A stretch of DNA of 43,309 nucleotides from Azospirillum sp. (GCA_027486405.1 JAIXPD010000006.1:1-43309), one strand, 5' to 3'; counted from the first letter of the stretch, positions 7,529 through 17,436 are shown. Notes: a model not told the origin generated them from the sequence alone. Made by a program: numbers and translations.

Positions 7529-8758
7529 TCAAGACCGGCGCAGCATGTCCCGAAGCTCCCCAGGCCGTCCCAAATGATAGCCCTGCGCCGCGTGCACCCC
7601 CAATTCGCACAGGGTTTGCCGCTCCGTTTCCGTCTCCACCCCTTCCGCGACGATCTTGCAATCGATCTGCTGGCCAAACGCGATCAAGGCGTGCGCCAGG
7701 GCGCGCTTCATTGGGTCATGGTCGATGGCGCTGGTCAGGCTGATGTCCAGCTTGATGATGTCCGGGCGGATGTTGAGGATGTGGCGCATGCTGGCGTACC
7801 CCGATCCGGCGTCGTCGATGGCGACGCGAACGCCCCGGGCGCGCAGCGGGGCCAAGGCGCGCACCAAGCCGTCGTAATCGTCGATGTGCTCGTGTTCGGT
7901 GATCTCCAGAACGACGCGGTCTTGCGGGCAACCGGCGAGCGCATCCAGCAAGCCACCCGTGCGGATGGTGTGCGGCGAACTGTTGATGCCCAGGTAATAC
8001 GGCCCCGCCTGCCACATCGGGCGGTAGCCCGCCAACGCCGCATCGATGGCCTTCCGCTCCAGCTCGACGCCCAAGCCAACCTCTTCGGCTTCGGCAAACC
8101 ATTGATCGGGCGACCGTTTGGGCAAGACATGAAAGCGGGACAGCGCTTCGGCCCCCGCCAGCGTCATGTCCGGCAGGAACAGCACCGGTTGATAGACGAT
8201 GGACGGCTCCGGTCCGGTCAGGACCGCCATGATCCGCTCAACCTTGTCGAACCGCAGACGCGCTGAATCCAGATCGACGCTGATCTGATGGGCGATCAGT
8301 TCCGCAAACGCTTTCATGATGTGAAGATCGCGTTCGTTCAGCGAGGTCTTGGCGGCGTAGCTGAAACAACAGAAGGTCCCGTAAATCCGGCCATCGGGCA
8401 GCCGCAACGGCACGCTGAGGTGCGATCCGATCGGCAACGCCTGGGTGGCCGGTATCCGCATCGCTTCGGGCAGCAAAGCGGTGTTGGGGATCAGTTCCGG
8501 CAGACGACCGTCAACGATCTGTTGGCAATAGCCCTCCTGAAGCGACAATCGGTCCCCGGGGTTGATCGGGGCCTGGGCATCGTCGGCATCCACGTTGCGA
8601 AACACGCGGTGGTCGTCCCTGAACTCCGACACAAAGGCGACATCCATGCCAAGATGGATCCGAACGCACCGTATGGCCCGTTCGATTCCCTGAAAGGCGG
8701 CGGCCAGGAGACTGTCGCTGGTCGCCAGAAATCGATCCGACTGCGGCAACGCGGCCAT
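7529..8758 (-). CDS. GAF-EAL domain c-di-GMP phosphodiesterase
   Basis: 409-residue soluble protein with an N-terminal GAF sensor domain (about 15-165) and a C-terminal EAL domain (about 170-405). The EAL domain looks catalytically complete: AEALSRF (EAL at 204-206), GINSSP, LEITEH, IDDAGSGYAS, IIKLD and VAEGVETE, the residues that bind two metals and hydrolyse c-di-GMP to pGpG. There is no GGDEF domain. The ATG at 8758 follows GGAGG at 8 bases; an in-frame ATG at 8788 has no such site. A signal sensed by the GAF domain would set c-di-GMP levels, which fits the flagellar and chemotaxis genes further along, though that link is inference. Confidence 0.93.
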   Translation of the reverse strand: MAALPQSDRFLATSDSLLAAAFQGIERAIRCVRIHLGMDVAFVSEFRDDHRVFRNVDADDAQAPINPGDRLSLQEGYCQQIVDGRLPELIPNTALLPEAMRIPATQALPIGSHLSVPLRLPDGRIYGTFCCFSYAAKTSLNERDLHIMKAFAELIAHQISVDLDSARLRFDKVERIMAVLTGPEPSIVYQPVLFLPDMTLAGAEALSRFHVLPKRSPDQWFAEAEEVGLGVELERKAIDAALAGYRPMWQAGPYYLGINSSPHTIRTGGLLDALAGCPQDRVVLEITEHEHIDDYDGLVRALAPLRARGVRVAIDDAGSGYASMRHILNIRPDIIKLDISLTSAIDHDPMKRALAHALIAFGQQIDCKIVAEGVETETERQTLCELGVHAAQGYHLGRPGELRDMLRRS

Positions 8759-9002
8759 GATGATCGCCTCCTTCCGAAATCTGGGCACGTCACAAACCAG
8801 CGGATGAGGCGTTAAGGGCGAACAGATTTGCTCCGTTGCAAATTTTTCACAGAGATTTCAGAACATTCACTGTTTTTTTGACAGCCTTTTGCCACCCGCG
8901 CGCAATGTTACGCTGTCTTTTCGGCGAATGTCAGTGTCTTCTTGGCGCGTCATCCCAGTGAAACGAAATATGAGCGCGGATCGGCCATGGCAGAGGCCGC
9001 GG

Positions 9003-9623
9003 TCAACGCGACGCCCCCCAGACCAGCAGCCGTTCGGCTTCCTCCAAATCCTCCGGGCGGTTGGCGTTGAAAAAGGGATCGACCGGATCGGTGGAGAAAT
9101 CGACCACGGCGCGGCGGTGGCGCTCGGTCCAGGCCTCCACCTTGCGCACCCCCTCATCAACCACGGCGTGGCGCAGCGCCGGGGCCAACGCCACCGGCCA
9201 CAGGCCGAACACCGGGTGCAGTTGCCCGGCGGACCGGGCGCAGGCCAGATCGGCCCCCTCGCGCTCCACCGCCGCGACCAGACGGGCAACCAGATCGCCG
9301 GGGACAAAGGGCGAATCGGTGGCCACCGTCGCCACCCAACGGGCGTTGGGGGCGTGGTCGCGCGCCCACTCCAGCCCGGTCAACACCCCGGCCAGCGGCC
9401 CCGGATACCCACCGACCACATCGGCGGCCACCGGCAAGCCGAATTGGGCAAAGCGCGCGGGGTCGCCGTTGGCGTTCAGCACCAGCGCGCCGACCTGCGG
9501 GCGGATCACATCGATGATCCGTTCCAGAATCGTCCGGCCCGCCAACGTCTGCAAATTCTTGTCGCCACCGCCCATCCGGCGCGACAGCCCCCCGGCCAGC
9601 AGCAGCCCAACGACTTCGCTCAT
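9003..9623 (-). CDS. mobA: Molybdenum cofactor guanylyltransferase
   Basis: 206-residue nucleotidyltransferase that joins GMP from GTP to molybdopterin to form the MGD cofactor. The N-terminal [15 protein letters not shown] is the GTP-binding signature, with LVLNANGDP and VATDSPFVP further on and a C-terminal [10 protein letters not shown] motif typical of MobA. GGGAGGA lies 8 bases before the ATG. It is divergent from moaA, grouping two molybdenum cofactor genes. No mobB or molybdoenzyme gene is in the window. The 245 bases between it and the next minus-strand gene hold no gene. Confidence 0.95.
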   Translation of the reverse strand: MSEVVGLLLAGGLSRRMGGGDKNLQTLAGRTILERIIDVIRPQVGALVLNANGDPARFAQFGLPVAADVVGGYPGPLAGVLTGLEWARDHAPNARWVATVATDSPFVPGDLVARLVAAVEREGADLACARSAGQLHPVFGLWPVALAPALRHAVVDEGVRKVEAWTERHRRAVVDFSTDPVDPFFNANRPEDLEEAERLLVWGASR

Positions 9624-9851
9624 CCACGCGTCCTCCCTTGCGGGCGAGTGTGGGCGACCGCCGCCGCCTGGGCAAGCTCAACCGTTGCCGCACCCAACCA
9701 TTCCGGGCACGACGCCCACGCAATCCCGACTCCATTGACCCCGGTCAAGGCGCGGCCCCCTACCCTATGGGACAAGGGCGCACCATATCTGTATGATGTG
9801 TGCCACCAACGAAAGGCGCTCCGCCGGAGCGTCCCGCTGCGGAGCCTGTCG

Positions 9852-10868
9852 ATGACGCGCGAGTCCCCCGCCCCCCTGATCGACCCCTTCGGTCGGGCCG
9901 TGAAGTATCTGCGCGTGTCCGTGACCGACCGCTGCGATCTGCGCTGCGTCTATTGCATGGCGGAGGACATGAGCTTCCTGCCCAAGGCGGAGGTGCTGAC
10001 GCTGGAGGAGCTGGATCGGCTGTGCAGCGCCTTCGTCCGGTTGGGAACCCGCAAGCTGCGGCTGACCGGCGGCGAACCGCTGGTGCGGCGCGACGTGATG
10101 CAGCTCATCCAGCGGCTGGGCCGTCACGTCAAGGCGGGCGATCTGGACGAACTGACCCTGACCACCAACGGCACCATGCTGTTCAAGCACGCCGCCGGGC
10201 TGTTCGACGCCGGGGTGCGGCGGATCAACGTGTCGTTGGACACGCTCGACCCCCACAAATTCCAGGCGATCACCCGCTGGGGCAAGCTCGACAAGATCCT
10301 GGGCGGCATCCAGGCGGCCAAAGAGGCCGGATTGGCGGTGAAGATCAATTGCGTGGCGCTGAGGGGCGTCAACGACGACGAAATTCACCGGATGGTCGCC
10401 TGGTGCGGCCATGAGGGCTTCGATCTGACCTTCATCGAGGTGATGCCGATGGGCGACATCGGCGAGGGCGCGCGCTACGATCAATATTGGCCGCTGACCC
10501 ATCTGCGGGCCGAATTGGAAACCCGCTGGACGCTGGACGAGAGCGACCACCGCACCGGCGGCCCCGCCCGCTACGTCCGCGTGCGCGAAACCGGCCAGCG
10601 CGTCGGCTTCATCACCCCGCTGACCCACAATTTCTGCGAAAGCTGCAACCGCGTCCGCCTGACCTGCACCGGGACCCTCTACATGTGTCTGGGGCAGGAG
10701 GACGCCGCCGACCTGCGCGCGCCCCTGCGGATGAGCGACGACGACGAGGCGTTGATCGGTGCCGTGCGCACCGCCATCGCCCGCAAGCCCAAGGGCCATG
10801 ACTTCATCATCAACCGCCAGTCCAACGGCCCGGCGGTGTCCCGGCACATGAGCGTGACGGGGGGGTAA
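9852..10868 (+). CDS. moaA: GTP 3',8-cyclase
   Basis: 338-residue radical SAM enzyme that rearranges GTP in the first step of molybdenum cofactor synthesis (product goes to MoaC). The N-terminal cluster motif is [17 protein letters not shown] follows, and the C-terminal second iron-sulfur site is [19 protein letters not shown]. The protein ends in Gly-Gly, the conserved tail needed for catalysis in MoaA. The ATG at 9852 has GGAG 7 bases upstream and gives the usual length; the same frame stays open far upstream but runs antisense through mobA. Confidence 0.97.
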   Translation: MTRESPAPLIDPFGRAVKYLRVSVTDRCDLRCVYCMAEDMSFLPKAEVLTLEELDRLCSAFVRLGTRKLRLTGGEPLVRRDVMQLIQRLGRHVKAGDLDELTLTTNGTMLFKHAAGLFDAGVRRINVSLDTLDPHKFQAITRWGKLDKILGGIQAAKEAGLAVKINCVALRGVNDDEIHRMVAWCGHEGFDLTFIEVMPMGDIGEGARYDQYWPLTHLRAELETRWTLDESDHRTGGPARYVRVRETGQRVGFITPLTHNFCESCNRVRLTCTGTLYMCLGQEDAADLRAPLRMSDDDEALIGAVRTAIARKPKGHDFIINRQSNGPAVSRHMSVTGG

Positions 10869-10931
10869 GGCCACACGCCCGGCGCGCCGCGCACCAGCCA
10901 AGAAACACGAAAAATACGGGAAACGCCCACC

Positions 10932-12062
10932 ATGCCGCTGCCCTTCCTGACCGGCCTGCGGGTCATCGACCTTGGCCAGTATCTGCCCGGCCCGCACGCC
11001 GCCCAGCTTCTCGGCGATCTGGGGGCCGAGGTGGTGAAGGTGGAGCCGCCGGACGGCGATCCCCTGCGTTTCCTCGGCCCGCAGGACAGCGATGGCGTGA
11101 CCGCCGCCTACAAGATCTTCACGGCGGGCAAGACCGTCGTCACCCTGGATCTGAAAACGGCGGAGGGCCGCGCCGGGCTGGAAGCCCTGATCGAACGGGC
11201 CGACGCGTTGGTCGAAAGCTACCGCCCCGGCGTGATGGACAAGCTGGGTCTGGGCCGCGACCGGCTGCGGGCGCTGAATCCGCGTCTGGTCCACGCCAGC
11301 CTGTCGGGCTGGGGTTACAGCGGTCCCTACGCCACGCGGGCCGGGCATGATCTGAATTACATGGCGGTCGGCGGCGGGCTGGACGCCTCGGGCCTGCCCG
11401 ATCAGCCGGTCATCTCCTATCTGCCGGTCGCCGATTTCGCCTCGGCCCAGCAAACCGCCCTGGCGGTGGTCGCCGCGCTGTTTGGACGGGAGCGCACGGG
11501 CGAGGGCTGCTTCCTCGACCTGTCGATCATGGAAACGGTGCTGGGGTGGCAGGGCATCAACCTGACCGCCGCCGCGCGCGGCCAGATGCCCCAACGGGGC
11601 GAGGCGCTGCTGTCGGGCGGCGTGGCCTGCTACCGCATCTACAAGACGGCGGACGGGCGTTTCATCACCCTGTCGGCGCTGGAGCCGAAATTCTGGCGCG
11701 GCTTCTGCGCGGCGGTGGAGCGGCCCGATTGGGTGGCCCGACAGGCCGATCCGCTGCCGCAACAGGGGCTGACGGCGGAACTGGCCAGCCTGTTCGCCAG
11801 CCGCAGCCTGTCCGATTGGCAAGCGTTGCTCGACCCGGTGGATTGCTGCTTCGAAGCGTTGCCGGAGATCGGGGAGATCGCCGCGCACCCGCACATCGCC
11901 GCACGCGGGCAAATCCAGACCACCGATGGGCCGGAACCGCTGGTGGAAACCCGGATGGGCCTGCGCGTCGATGGCGGTCCGCCGCCCACCCGCGCGCCCT
12001 GGCGGGCCAGCGACACCGCCACGGTGTTGGCCGCCTGGGGCGGCGAAACCGCCCGAAACTAA
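10932..12062 (+). CDS. CaiB/BaiF family CoA transferase or alpha-methylacyl-CoA racemase
   Basis: 376-residue family III CoA-transferase-fold protein. It has the N-terminal GLRVIDLGQYLPGPHAAQLLGDLGAEVVKVEPP signature region (about residues 8-40, quoted here by its key elements DLGQ, PGP, LGDLGAEV and KVE), RAGHDLNYMAVGG with the His-Asp pair seen in alpha-methylacyl-CoA racemases, and VADFASAQQTAL with the conserved Asp. The racemase-like GHD motif favours racemization of 2-methylacyl-CoA over CoA transfer, but the subfamily is uncertain. It follows moaA by 63 bases and its stop overlaps the 3' end of the convergent pentapeptide-repeat gene. Confidence 0.9.
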   Translation: MPLPFLTGLRVIDLGQYLPGPHAAQLLGDLGAEVVKVEPPDGDPLRFLGPQDSDGVTAAYKIFTAGKTVVTLDLKTAEGRAGLEALIERADALVESYRPGVMDKLGLGRDRLRALNPRLVHASLSGWGYSGPYATRAGHDLNYMAVGGGLDASGLPDQPVISYLPVADFASAQQTALAVVAALFGRERTGEGCFLDLSIMETVLGWQGINLTAAARGQMPQRGEALLSGGVACYRIYKTADGRFITLSALEPKFWRGFCAAVERPDWVARQADPLPQQGLTAELASLFASRSLSDWQALLDPVDCCFEALPEIGEIAAHPHIAARGQIQTTDGPEPLVETRMGLRVDGGPPPTRAPWRASDTATVLAAWGGETARN

Positions 12063-13360
12063 ACCGCCAACAGGGCCGCCGCGTCCCCCTCCTCCCGCAC
12101 CGGCAGGGGGCCACGGCGGGCACCCGACAGATAGGCGCGGGTCAGGTCCGCCGTGTCCTCGTCGCAACCGCGCAGGTCGGCGGAGCAGAGATTCGCGTTT
12201 TCAAACACGGCGCTGGTGATGCGGGCACCGGCCAGCCGCGCGCCGCGCAGATCGATGCCGCTCAGGGTGGCGCCGGTCAGATTGGCGGGCCACAGGCGAC
12301 CGGTCGGCGTGCCGTCGGGCTTGCGCAGTTCGACCCGGCTGAAATCGGCGTCTCCAGCCCGCGCGCCGGTCAGATCGGCCCCCATCAGGTTGGCCCCGGT
12401 CAGGATCGCCTGATCCAATTTCGCCCGGCTCAGATTGGCCCCGCCGAAATCGGCCAGCGACAGTTGCGCGTTGGACAGCACCGCCTCGCTCATCTGGGCG
12501 TTGCGAAACACCGCGCCGGACAGATCGACGGCGGTCAGATCGACCCCGCGCAAATCCATGCCGGTGAAATCCGCCCGTTCGCCGCCCGCGCCGCCGCTGT
12601 TGATCCACAGGGTGTGGCGCTCCAACGCCCGCCGCACGTCGGGTGGAAGATCGCGGTCGGCCTTGCGGTAAATGGCCCCGTTCAGGTTGGCCCCGACCAC
12701 GTCGGCCTTGGAGAAATCAACGTTGCGCATGACGGCCTCGCGCAGATCGGCGCTGCGCAGGATGGTCTGGTTCAGCGTCGCGCCGTTCAGGATCGCCTGT
12801 TTCAGCTTGGCCCCGGTGAAGTTGGCCTCGCTGAGGTCGGCCCCGGCCAAATTGGCGGCGAACAGGTTGGCCCCGGCGAAATCGGTACCGCGCAACGCGC
12901 TGTTGGTCAGATCGGCGTGGCTGAGGTCGGCGTTCTTGAAGCTGACGCCGTCCAGCGAGGCGTCTTGCAGGGTGGTGCGGTTGCGCACCTCCTCCCGGCC
13001 CGAGACGAAGGTCAGGATCTGGCCGGGACGCAAATCCGCCTCTTCGAAATCGGTGCTGCGCAGATTGGCCTTGAGGAAATTCGCCCCGCGCAGATCGGCC
13101 CGGACGAAACGCGATCCCACCAGCACCGCCCGGCTGAAATTCGCCCCGAACAGGTCGGACATGTCAAAGCTGACCGCCTCCAACTCGGCGTCGGTGAAGT
13201 TGACCTGGGTCAGCACCGCCGAGTTGAGCGTGAAGCCCTTCAGCCGCAGCCCCGACAGGTCCGCCGCCTTGGCCTGAAGCCGCACCCCGCCGGGGCGGAG
13301 CTTCAGATACATCAGATGGTCCCTGACCTGCTTCAGGAACTCCAGGCTGCGGTCGTTCAT
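12059..13360 (-). CDS. Pentapeptide-repeat protein
   Basis: 433-residue protein made almost entirely of A(D/N)LXX pentapeptide repeats, which fold as a right-handed four-sided beta helix. Repeats run from about residue 35 to 415, with two breaks: one near residues 113-132 (PGQILTFVSGREEV) and one near 232-263 (DLPPDVRRALERHTLWINSGGAGG). A short helical N-terminus (MNDRSLEFLKQVRDHLMYLK) precedes them, and there is no signal peptide. The start at 13360 follows a G-run; an in-frame ATG at 13384 lacks a ribosome site. It overlaps the CaiB-family gene by 4 bases, tail to tail. The function is unknown. Confidence 0.9.
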   Translation of the reverse strand: MNDRSLEFLKQVRDHLMYLKLRPGGVRLQAKAADLSGLRLKGFTLNSAVLTQVNFTDAELEAVSFDMSDLFGANFSRAVLVGSRFVRADLRGANFLKANLRSTDFEEADLRPGQILTFVSGREEVRNRTTLQDASLDGVSFKNADLSHADLTNSALRGTDFAGANLFAANLAGADLSEANFTGAKLKQAILNGATLNQTILRSADLREAVMRNVDFSKADVVGANLNGAIYRKADRDLPPDVRRALERHTLWINSGGAGGERADFTGMDLRGVDLTAVDLSGAVFRNAQMSEAVLSNAQLSLADFGGANLSRAKLDQAILTGANLMGADLTGARAGDADFSRVELRKPDGTPTGRLWPANLTGATLSGIDLRGARLAGARITSAVFENANLCSADLRGCDEDTADLTRAYLSGARRGPLPVREEGDAAALLAV

Positions 13361-13504
13361 CGAGGCCCCCCGTTCCCGCCTCATTGGACAAGGATCATAG
13401 GCCCAATGGTCCTACCAAAAAAAGCTGCTATTACATATTGACGCGATTCTAAACCACCGCTGGAAAGAGTATCCAGGCCGATCATCCGGCCGCCATGTCT
13501 GGTT

Positions 13505-14662
13505 TCAACCGTCCTGGCGGTAGGGCGACAGCTCCGCCAACGCCGCCATGTCGGCGGCCACCATCTCGCGCTCGCGGGCCAGATGATCGTCCAGCGCCTT
13601 GCGGAAACCGGGATCGGCCACCCAATGGGCGCTGTGGGTTTCCACCGGCAGATAGCCGCGCTGGATCTTGTGCTCGCCCTGCGCCCCGGCCTCCACCCGC
13701 TTCAACCCGCGCTCGATGGCGAAATCCAGGGCGCGGTAATAGCAGGCTTCGAAATGCAGATGGCGATAGCGCCCGTCCGATCCCCAATTGCGGCCATAGA
13801 GCGTGTCGCTGCCCAGCAGGTTGAGCGCGCCCGCCACCCATTCCCCCTGATCCTCGCACATCACCAGCACGACACGGTCGGCCATGGTCTGGCCCAACCG
13901 GTCGAAAAAGGCGCGGGTGAGATAGGCCCCGCCCCATTTGCGGTCGGCGGTGTCGAGGTAGAAGCGGTGGAAGGCGTCCCAATGCTCCGGCTTCAGATCG
14001 TCCCCGGTCAGGGTGTGCAGGCGCACACCGCTGTCGGCCACCGCGCGCCGCTCCTTGCGGATGGCCTTGCGCTTGCGGGCGTTCAACGCCTCCAGAAACT
14101 CATCGAAGGAGGCGTAGCCGCGATTGTCCCAATGATATTGCACGCCGACCCGGCGCAACCACCCGGCCTGTTCCAGCCGGTCGGCGTCGGTGGCGTGGGG
14201 AAAGGTGACGTGGACGGACGACACGCCGTACCGCCGGGCCACCCGCTCCAACGCGGTGATGAGCGCGGTTGCGACCTCCTCCCCCGCACCCGGGGCCAGC
14301 AGCAGGCGCGGGCCGGGAACCGGGGTGAAGGGAACCGCGACCTGAAGCTTGGGGTAATAGCGTCCGCCCGCCCGCTCATAGGCGTTGGCCCAGGCGTGAT
14401 CGAAGACGTATTCACCGTAGGAATGGCTTTTCAAATAGGCGGGAACCGCCCCCACCAACCGCCCGCCGCCGTCAAAGGCCAGAAGATGGCTGGGTTGCCA
14501 ACCGGTCTTGCCGCAGGCCGATCCCGATTCCTCCGCCGCCGACAGGAAGGCGTGGCAGAGGAACGGGTTATCGGGACCGGCGCAGGCGTCCCAGGAGGGC
14601 GCATCCACCTCACCGATCCCGGTGACGATCTTCACGGTGATGGCGTCCTGACCGTCCGGCAT
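13505..14662 (-). CDS. GNAT/FemAB-like acyltransferase (DUF482/PF04339 type)
   Basis: 385-residue protein resembling the peptidogalycan biosynthesis/FemAB-like family (PF04339), a double GNAT-fold group thought to transfer acyl or amino acid groups. Recognisable stretches are NPFLCHAFLSAAEESGSA, YLKSHSYGEYVFDHAWA, KLQVAVPFTPVPGPRLL, HWDNRGYASFDEFL, NARKRKAIRKERR and GRNWGSDGRYRHLHFEACYY, followed by KIQRGYLPVETHSAHW. The start at 14662 (AGGGGAGAAGGG upstream) gives the usual family length; an alternative ATG at 14710 also has GGAG upstream. It lies 95 bases downstream of the RidA-like gene and is probably cotranscribed. Its real substrate is not known. Confidence 0.87.
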   Translation of the reverse strand: MPDGQDAITVKIVTGIGEVDAPSWDACAGPDNPFLCHAFLSAAEESGSACGKTGWQPSHLLAFDGGGRLVGAVPAYLKSHSYGEYVFDHAWANAYERAGGRYYPKLQVAVPFTPVPGPRLLLAPGAGEEVATALITALERVARRYGVSSVHVTFPHATDADRLEQAGWLRRVGVQYHWDNRGYASFDEFLEALNARKRKAIRKERRAVADSGVRLHTLTGDDLKPEHWDAFHRFYLDTADRKWGGAYLTRAFFDRLGQTMADRVVLVMCEDQGEWVAGALNLLGSDTLYGRNWGSDGRYRHLHFEACYYRALDFAIERGLKRVEAGAQGEHKIQRGYLPVETHSAHWVADPGFRKALDDHLAREREMVAADMAALAELSPYRQDG

Positions 14663-14757
14663 TGACCCTTCTCCCCTGCCGCCCCTGGTTCCGGGTGCGA
14701 GCCGGGACATGGTGTCTCCGCCGTTCGGTGGCAAGACGCCGACCGCGCCGCGACCGA

Positions 14758-15225
14758 TCAGGCGACTTCCAGGATCGCGTCCACTTCCACCGCGACGTTG
14801 CCCGGCAGCGACGACACGCCGACGGCGGCGCGCGCGTGCTTGCCCGCGTCACCGAACACGTCCTGCATCAGCTCCGACGCGCCGTTGATGACAAGCGGGT
14901 GATCGTGGAAGTCCGGACCGGCGTTGACGAAACCGCCCAGCTTCAGCACGCGGGTGACGCGGTCCAGATCGCCGCCCAACGCCGCCTTGGCCTGGGCCAG
15001 GATGTTCAGCGCGCACAGGCGGGCCGCTTCCTTGCCCTGTTCCAGCGTGTAATCCACGCCGACCTTGCCGACGAACTTGCGCTCGCCGTTCCAGATGGTG
15101 ATCTGGCCCGAGATATACAGAGTGTTGCCCGAACGGGTGTAACCGACATAGGCCGCCACCGGGGCCGCCGCCTGCGGCAGCTCGATGTTCAGTTCCGCCA
15201 GGCGCGCGTCGATCCGACTGGTCAT
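14758..15225 (-). CDS. RidA (YjgF/YER057c/UK114) family protein
   Basis: 155-residue member of the RidA superfamily, small trimeric proteins of which the archetype hydrolyses reactive enamine/imine intermediates made by PLP enzymes. Typical elements are YVGYTRSGNTLYISGQI, an alanine-rich helix with LNILAQAKAALGGDLDRV, and the C-terminal ARAAVGVSSLPGNVAVEVDAI with the active-site type arginine. It is longer than archetypal RidA (about 130) and fits the subgroup with an N-terminal extension, so true imine deaminase activity is uncertain. It is probably the first gene of a two-gene unit with the acyltransferase and is divergent from flagellin. Confidence 0.92.
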   Translation of the reverse strand: MTSRIDARLAELNIELPQAAAPVAAYVGYTRSGNTLYISGQITIWNGERKFVGKVGVDYTLEQGKEAARLCALNILAQAKAALGGDLDRVTRVLKLGGFVNAGPDFHDHPLVINGASELMQDVFGDAGKHARAAVGVSSLPGNVAVEVDAILEVA

Positions 15226-15472
15226 GATGCTCTCCCGTTTCCGCCTTCTGAAGGCCGGTTTGGTTGGTTGACGGGCCGACCATACCCGCGCGGGTCGGGG
15301 GATGGGAAGATTCCTCCCACGGACTCATCGGCAGATCCATCCCGACCGGCAAAGTTTTCCCGGAATCTTTTTCGACTCTCCCGGTCGCCGGTCTGGCCCA
15401 CCGGATCGGCCCTTTTTGCCGATCCACATTTAATATTCATATAAATCAATAACTTAATCGTATTTTTTGGAG

Positions 15473-15489
15473 TTGGCACGGTCCTTGAA
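15473..15489 (+). promoter_or_regulatory. Sigma-54 type promoter of the flagellin gene
   Basis: TTGGCACGGTCCTTGAA matches the -24/-12 consensus TGGCACG-N4-TTGCW at all but one key position: A replaces C in the -12 GC. It lies 84 bases before the flagellin start in a locally AT-rich stretch. Flagellin genes in several alphaproteobacteria are sigma-54 dependent. Confidence 0.72.
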
Positions 15490-15573
15490 AGAGTGGTGTC
15501 ACGCAAACGCACGTTGCCTCGCTCCGGTCAAAAGACCAGCCGCGAGGACAGCCTCAGAAGGAGACTTGGAGCC

Positions 15574-17436
15574 ATGGCCAACGACGTCACTCTCACCGCC
15601 GCAATGCGCACCAACCTGCTGCAACTGCAGGGCACCCAGGCGAACATCGACAAGAAGCAGAACATCCTCTCGACCGGCAACAAGATCAATTCGGCTTTGG
15701 ACGGCCCGACCGCCTTCTTCGCTGCCAAGGGCTTGACCCAGCGCGCGGGCGACCTGTCGTCGCTGAAGGACGCGATGGGCCAGTCGATCAGCACCATCAA
15801 GGCCGCCGACAAGGGCCTGACCGCCATCGACAGCATGATCGACCAGGCCAAGGGCCTGACCACCGCCGCTTATGCCGCGCTGGGCACGGACGCCGCCTCG
15901 GTCGCCACCCGCAAGGCGCTGGCCGCCCAGTTCAACAATCTGAAGGACCAGATTGACAAGCTGGCGGGCGACAGCGGGTATCAGGGCAAGAACCTGATCG
16001 GCGGCAACGGCCTGCGGCTGGACAGCACCAGCACCTCGCGCCAAGCGGTCAACACCATCCAGGGCATCGAAAACGCCCGCGCCACCAACGTCATCTCGGC
16101 GGACACCTACTCGATCCGCGTCAAGGGCAAGGGGACCATCGAGGGCGCGGTCGGCGACATCGGCAGCGCGGAAAACGCGCACGGCCTGACCGGGCTGAAG
16201 CTGTCGGGCAAGATGGCGACCACGCTGGGCAGCTTCTCCGACGTGCAGATCGAAGTGCGGGGCGCCACGGGCCGCGAACGCTCCTTCATCATCACGGACG
16301 GCAAGGAAAGCCGCACCATCGCCTACTTCGACAACAACCAGACCATCGACACCAAGCTGAGCACGGCCGCCACCTCCGGCGTGGCCCAGTCCTCCCAGGT
16401 GACGATCGGCGGCACGATCGAAGCCGGCGACATCTTCACGGTGACGGTCGAAGGCCAGACCTTCAGCTACACCGCGACCTCGTCCGACGTGGCCGTCGGC
16501 CAGACCGCCAAGGCCAACATCGCCTCGCAGCTCCGCGCCTCGATCAACACCGCCCTGGCGACGGGCGGCCGTCTGACCGGCAAGGATCTGGCCTCCACCA
16601 CCGTCGGCACCCAGGGCACGATCACGCTGACCGGTGCGACCACCGCCGGTGTGGCCCGCGAGGTGACGCTGTCGGCCTCCACCACCAACGCGCTGACCAA
16701 GCACATCTCGGAAAGCTTCGCCTCGGGGACCGTCGTGTCCTTCACCGTGGACCGCAAGCTGCTGGAAGCCGCCAACAACTCCGGCAACGGCATCTCGGTG
16801 ATCGAAAAGAAGGTCGATCTCCAGGTTCAGATCACCAACCTGAACGGCGCGCAGATCACCCGCGACGGCATGAGCAACCGGGGTGAAGGCAAGCTGGCCG
16901 ATGGCGATCAGTCCTTCGCGTTCGACAGCGGGACCGTCCGTCTGAAGATCGACCAGCAGACCATCCAGCAGGCGGCCTCGGCCAACTGCTCCGGCAACAT
17001 CGTGACCAAGCAGGTGACGGACGCCAACACGTCGAACGACCTGACGGTGCAGTTGAACGAGCGCAACACCAACTCCATCACCGTCACCACGGTGAACCTG
17101 ACCACCAACGGCCAGGGCCTGCGGTTGGACGCGGCGCAAAACGACTGGACCGACCGTTCGGACATCGACAACGCGGTCGCCAGCCTGGATTACGCCAAGG
17201 CCACGGTGCGGTCGGCCTCGCAGCAGCTCTCGACCAACCTGAACATCATCACCACCCGCGAAACCTTCACCAAGGAGTTCAGCGACGTCCTGACCGAAGG
17301 CGCCAGCAAGCTGACGCTGGCTGACCAGAACGAAGAGGGTGCCAGCCTGCTGATGCTGCAAACCCGGCAACAGCTCGGCACCATCGCCCTGACCCTGGCC
17401 AACCAGTCGCAGCAGTCGATCCTGCGTCTGTTCTAA
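15574..17436 (+). CDS. Flagellin
   Basis: 620-residue flagellar filament protein. The N-terminal helical domain (about 1-150; TQANIDKKQNILSTGNKI, ALDGPTAFFAAKGLTQRA) and C-terminal domain (about 540-620; ASQQLSTNLNIITTRETFTKEF, ending QSQQSILRLF) are the coiled-coil parts that build the filament core. Between them is a large surface-exposed region rich in Thr, Ser and Gly, including a module around residues 285-380 (TIGGTIEAGDIFTVTVEGQ). It has a single Cys at 472, which is unusual as flagellins mostly lack Cys. AAGGAGA precedes the ATG at 15574. The gene is monocistronic, with no other flagellar genes nearby. Confidence 0.93.
   Translation: MANDVTLTAAMRTNLLQLQGTQANIDKKQNILSTGNKINSALDGPTAFFAAKGLTQRAGDLSSLKDAMGQSISTIKAADKGLTAIDSMIDQAKGLTTAAYAALGTDAASVATRKALAAQFNNLKDQIDKLAGDSGYQGKNLIGGNGLRLDSTSTSRQAVNTIQGIENARATNVISADTYSIRVKGKGTIEGAVGDIGSAENAHGLTGLKLSGKMATTLGSFSDVQIEVRGATGRERSFIITDGKESRTIAYFDNNQTIDTKLSTAATSGVAQSSQVTIGGTIEAGDIFTVTVEGQTFSYTATSSDVAVGQTAKANIASQLRASINTALATGGRLTGKDLASTTVGTQGTITLTGATTAGVAREVTLSASTTNALTKHISESFASGTVVSFTVDRKLLEAANNSGNGISVIEKKVDLQVQITNLNGAQITRDGMSNRGEGKLADGDQSFAFDSGTVRLKIDQQTIQQAASANCSGNIVTKQVTDANTSNDLTVQLNERNTNSITVTTVNLTTNGQGLRLDAAQNDWTDRSDIDNAVASLDYAKATVRSASQQLSTNLNIITTRETFTKEFSDVLTEGASKLTLADQNEEGASLLMLQTRQQLGTIALTLANQSQQSILRLF

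Noticed and set aside
8889..9851. Long upstream extension of moaA
   Set aside because: It is antisense to mobA and low-complexity Arg/Pro/Gln-rich, the pattern of a GC-rich shadow frame. The ribosome site and family start are at 9852.
15499..17370. 623-codon open frame antisense to flagellin
   Set aside because: It mirrors the flagellin codons and shows no domain of its own.
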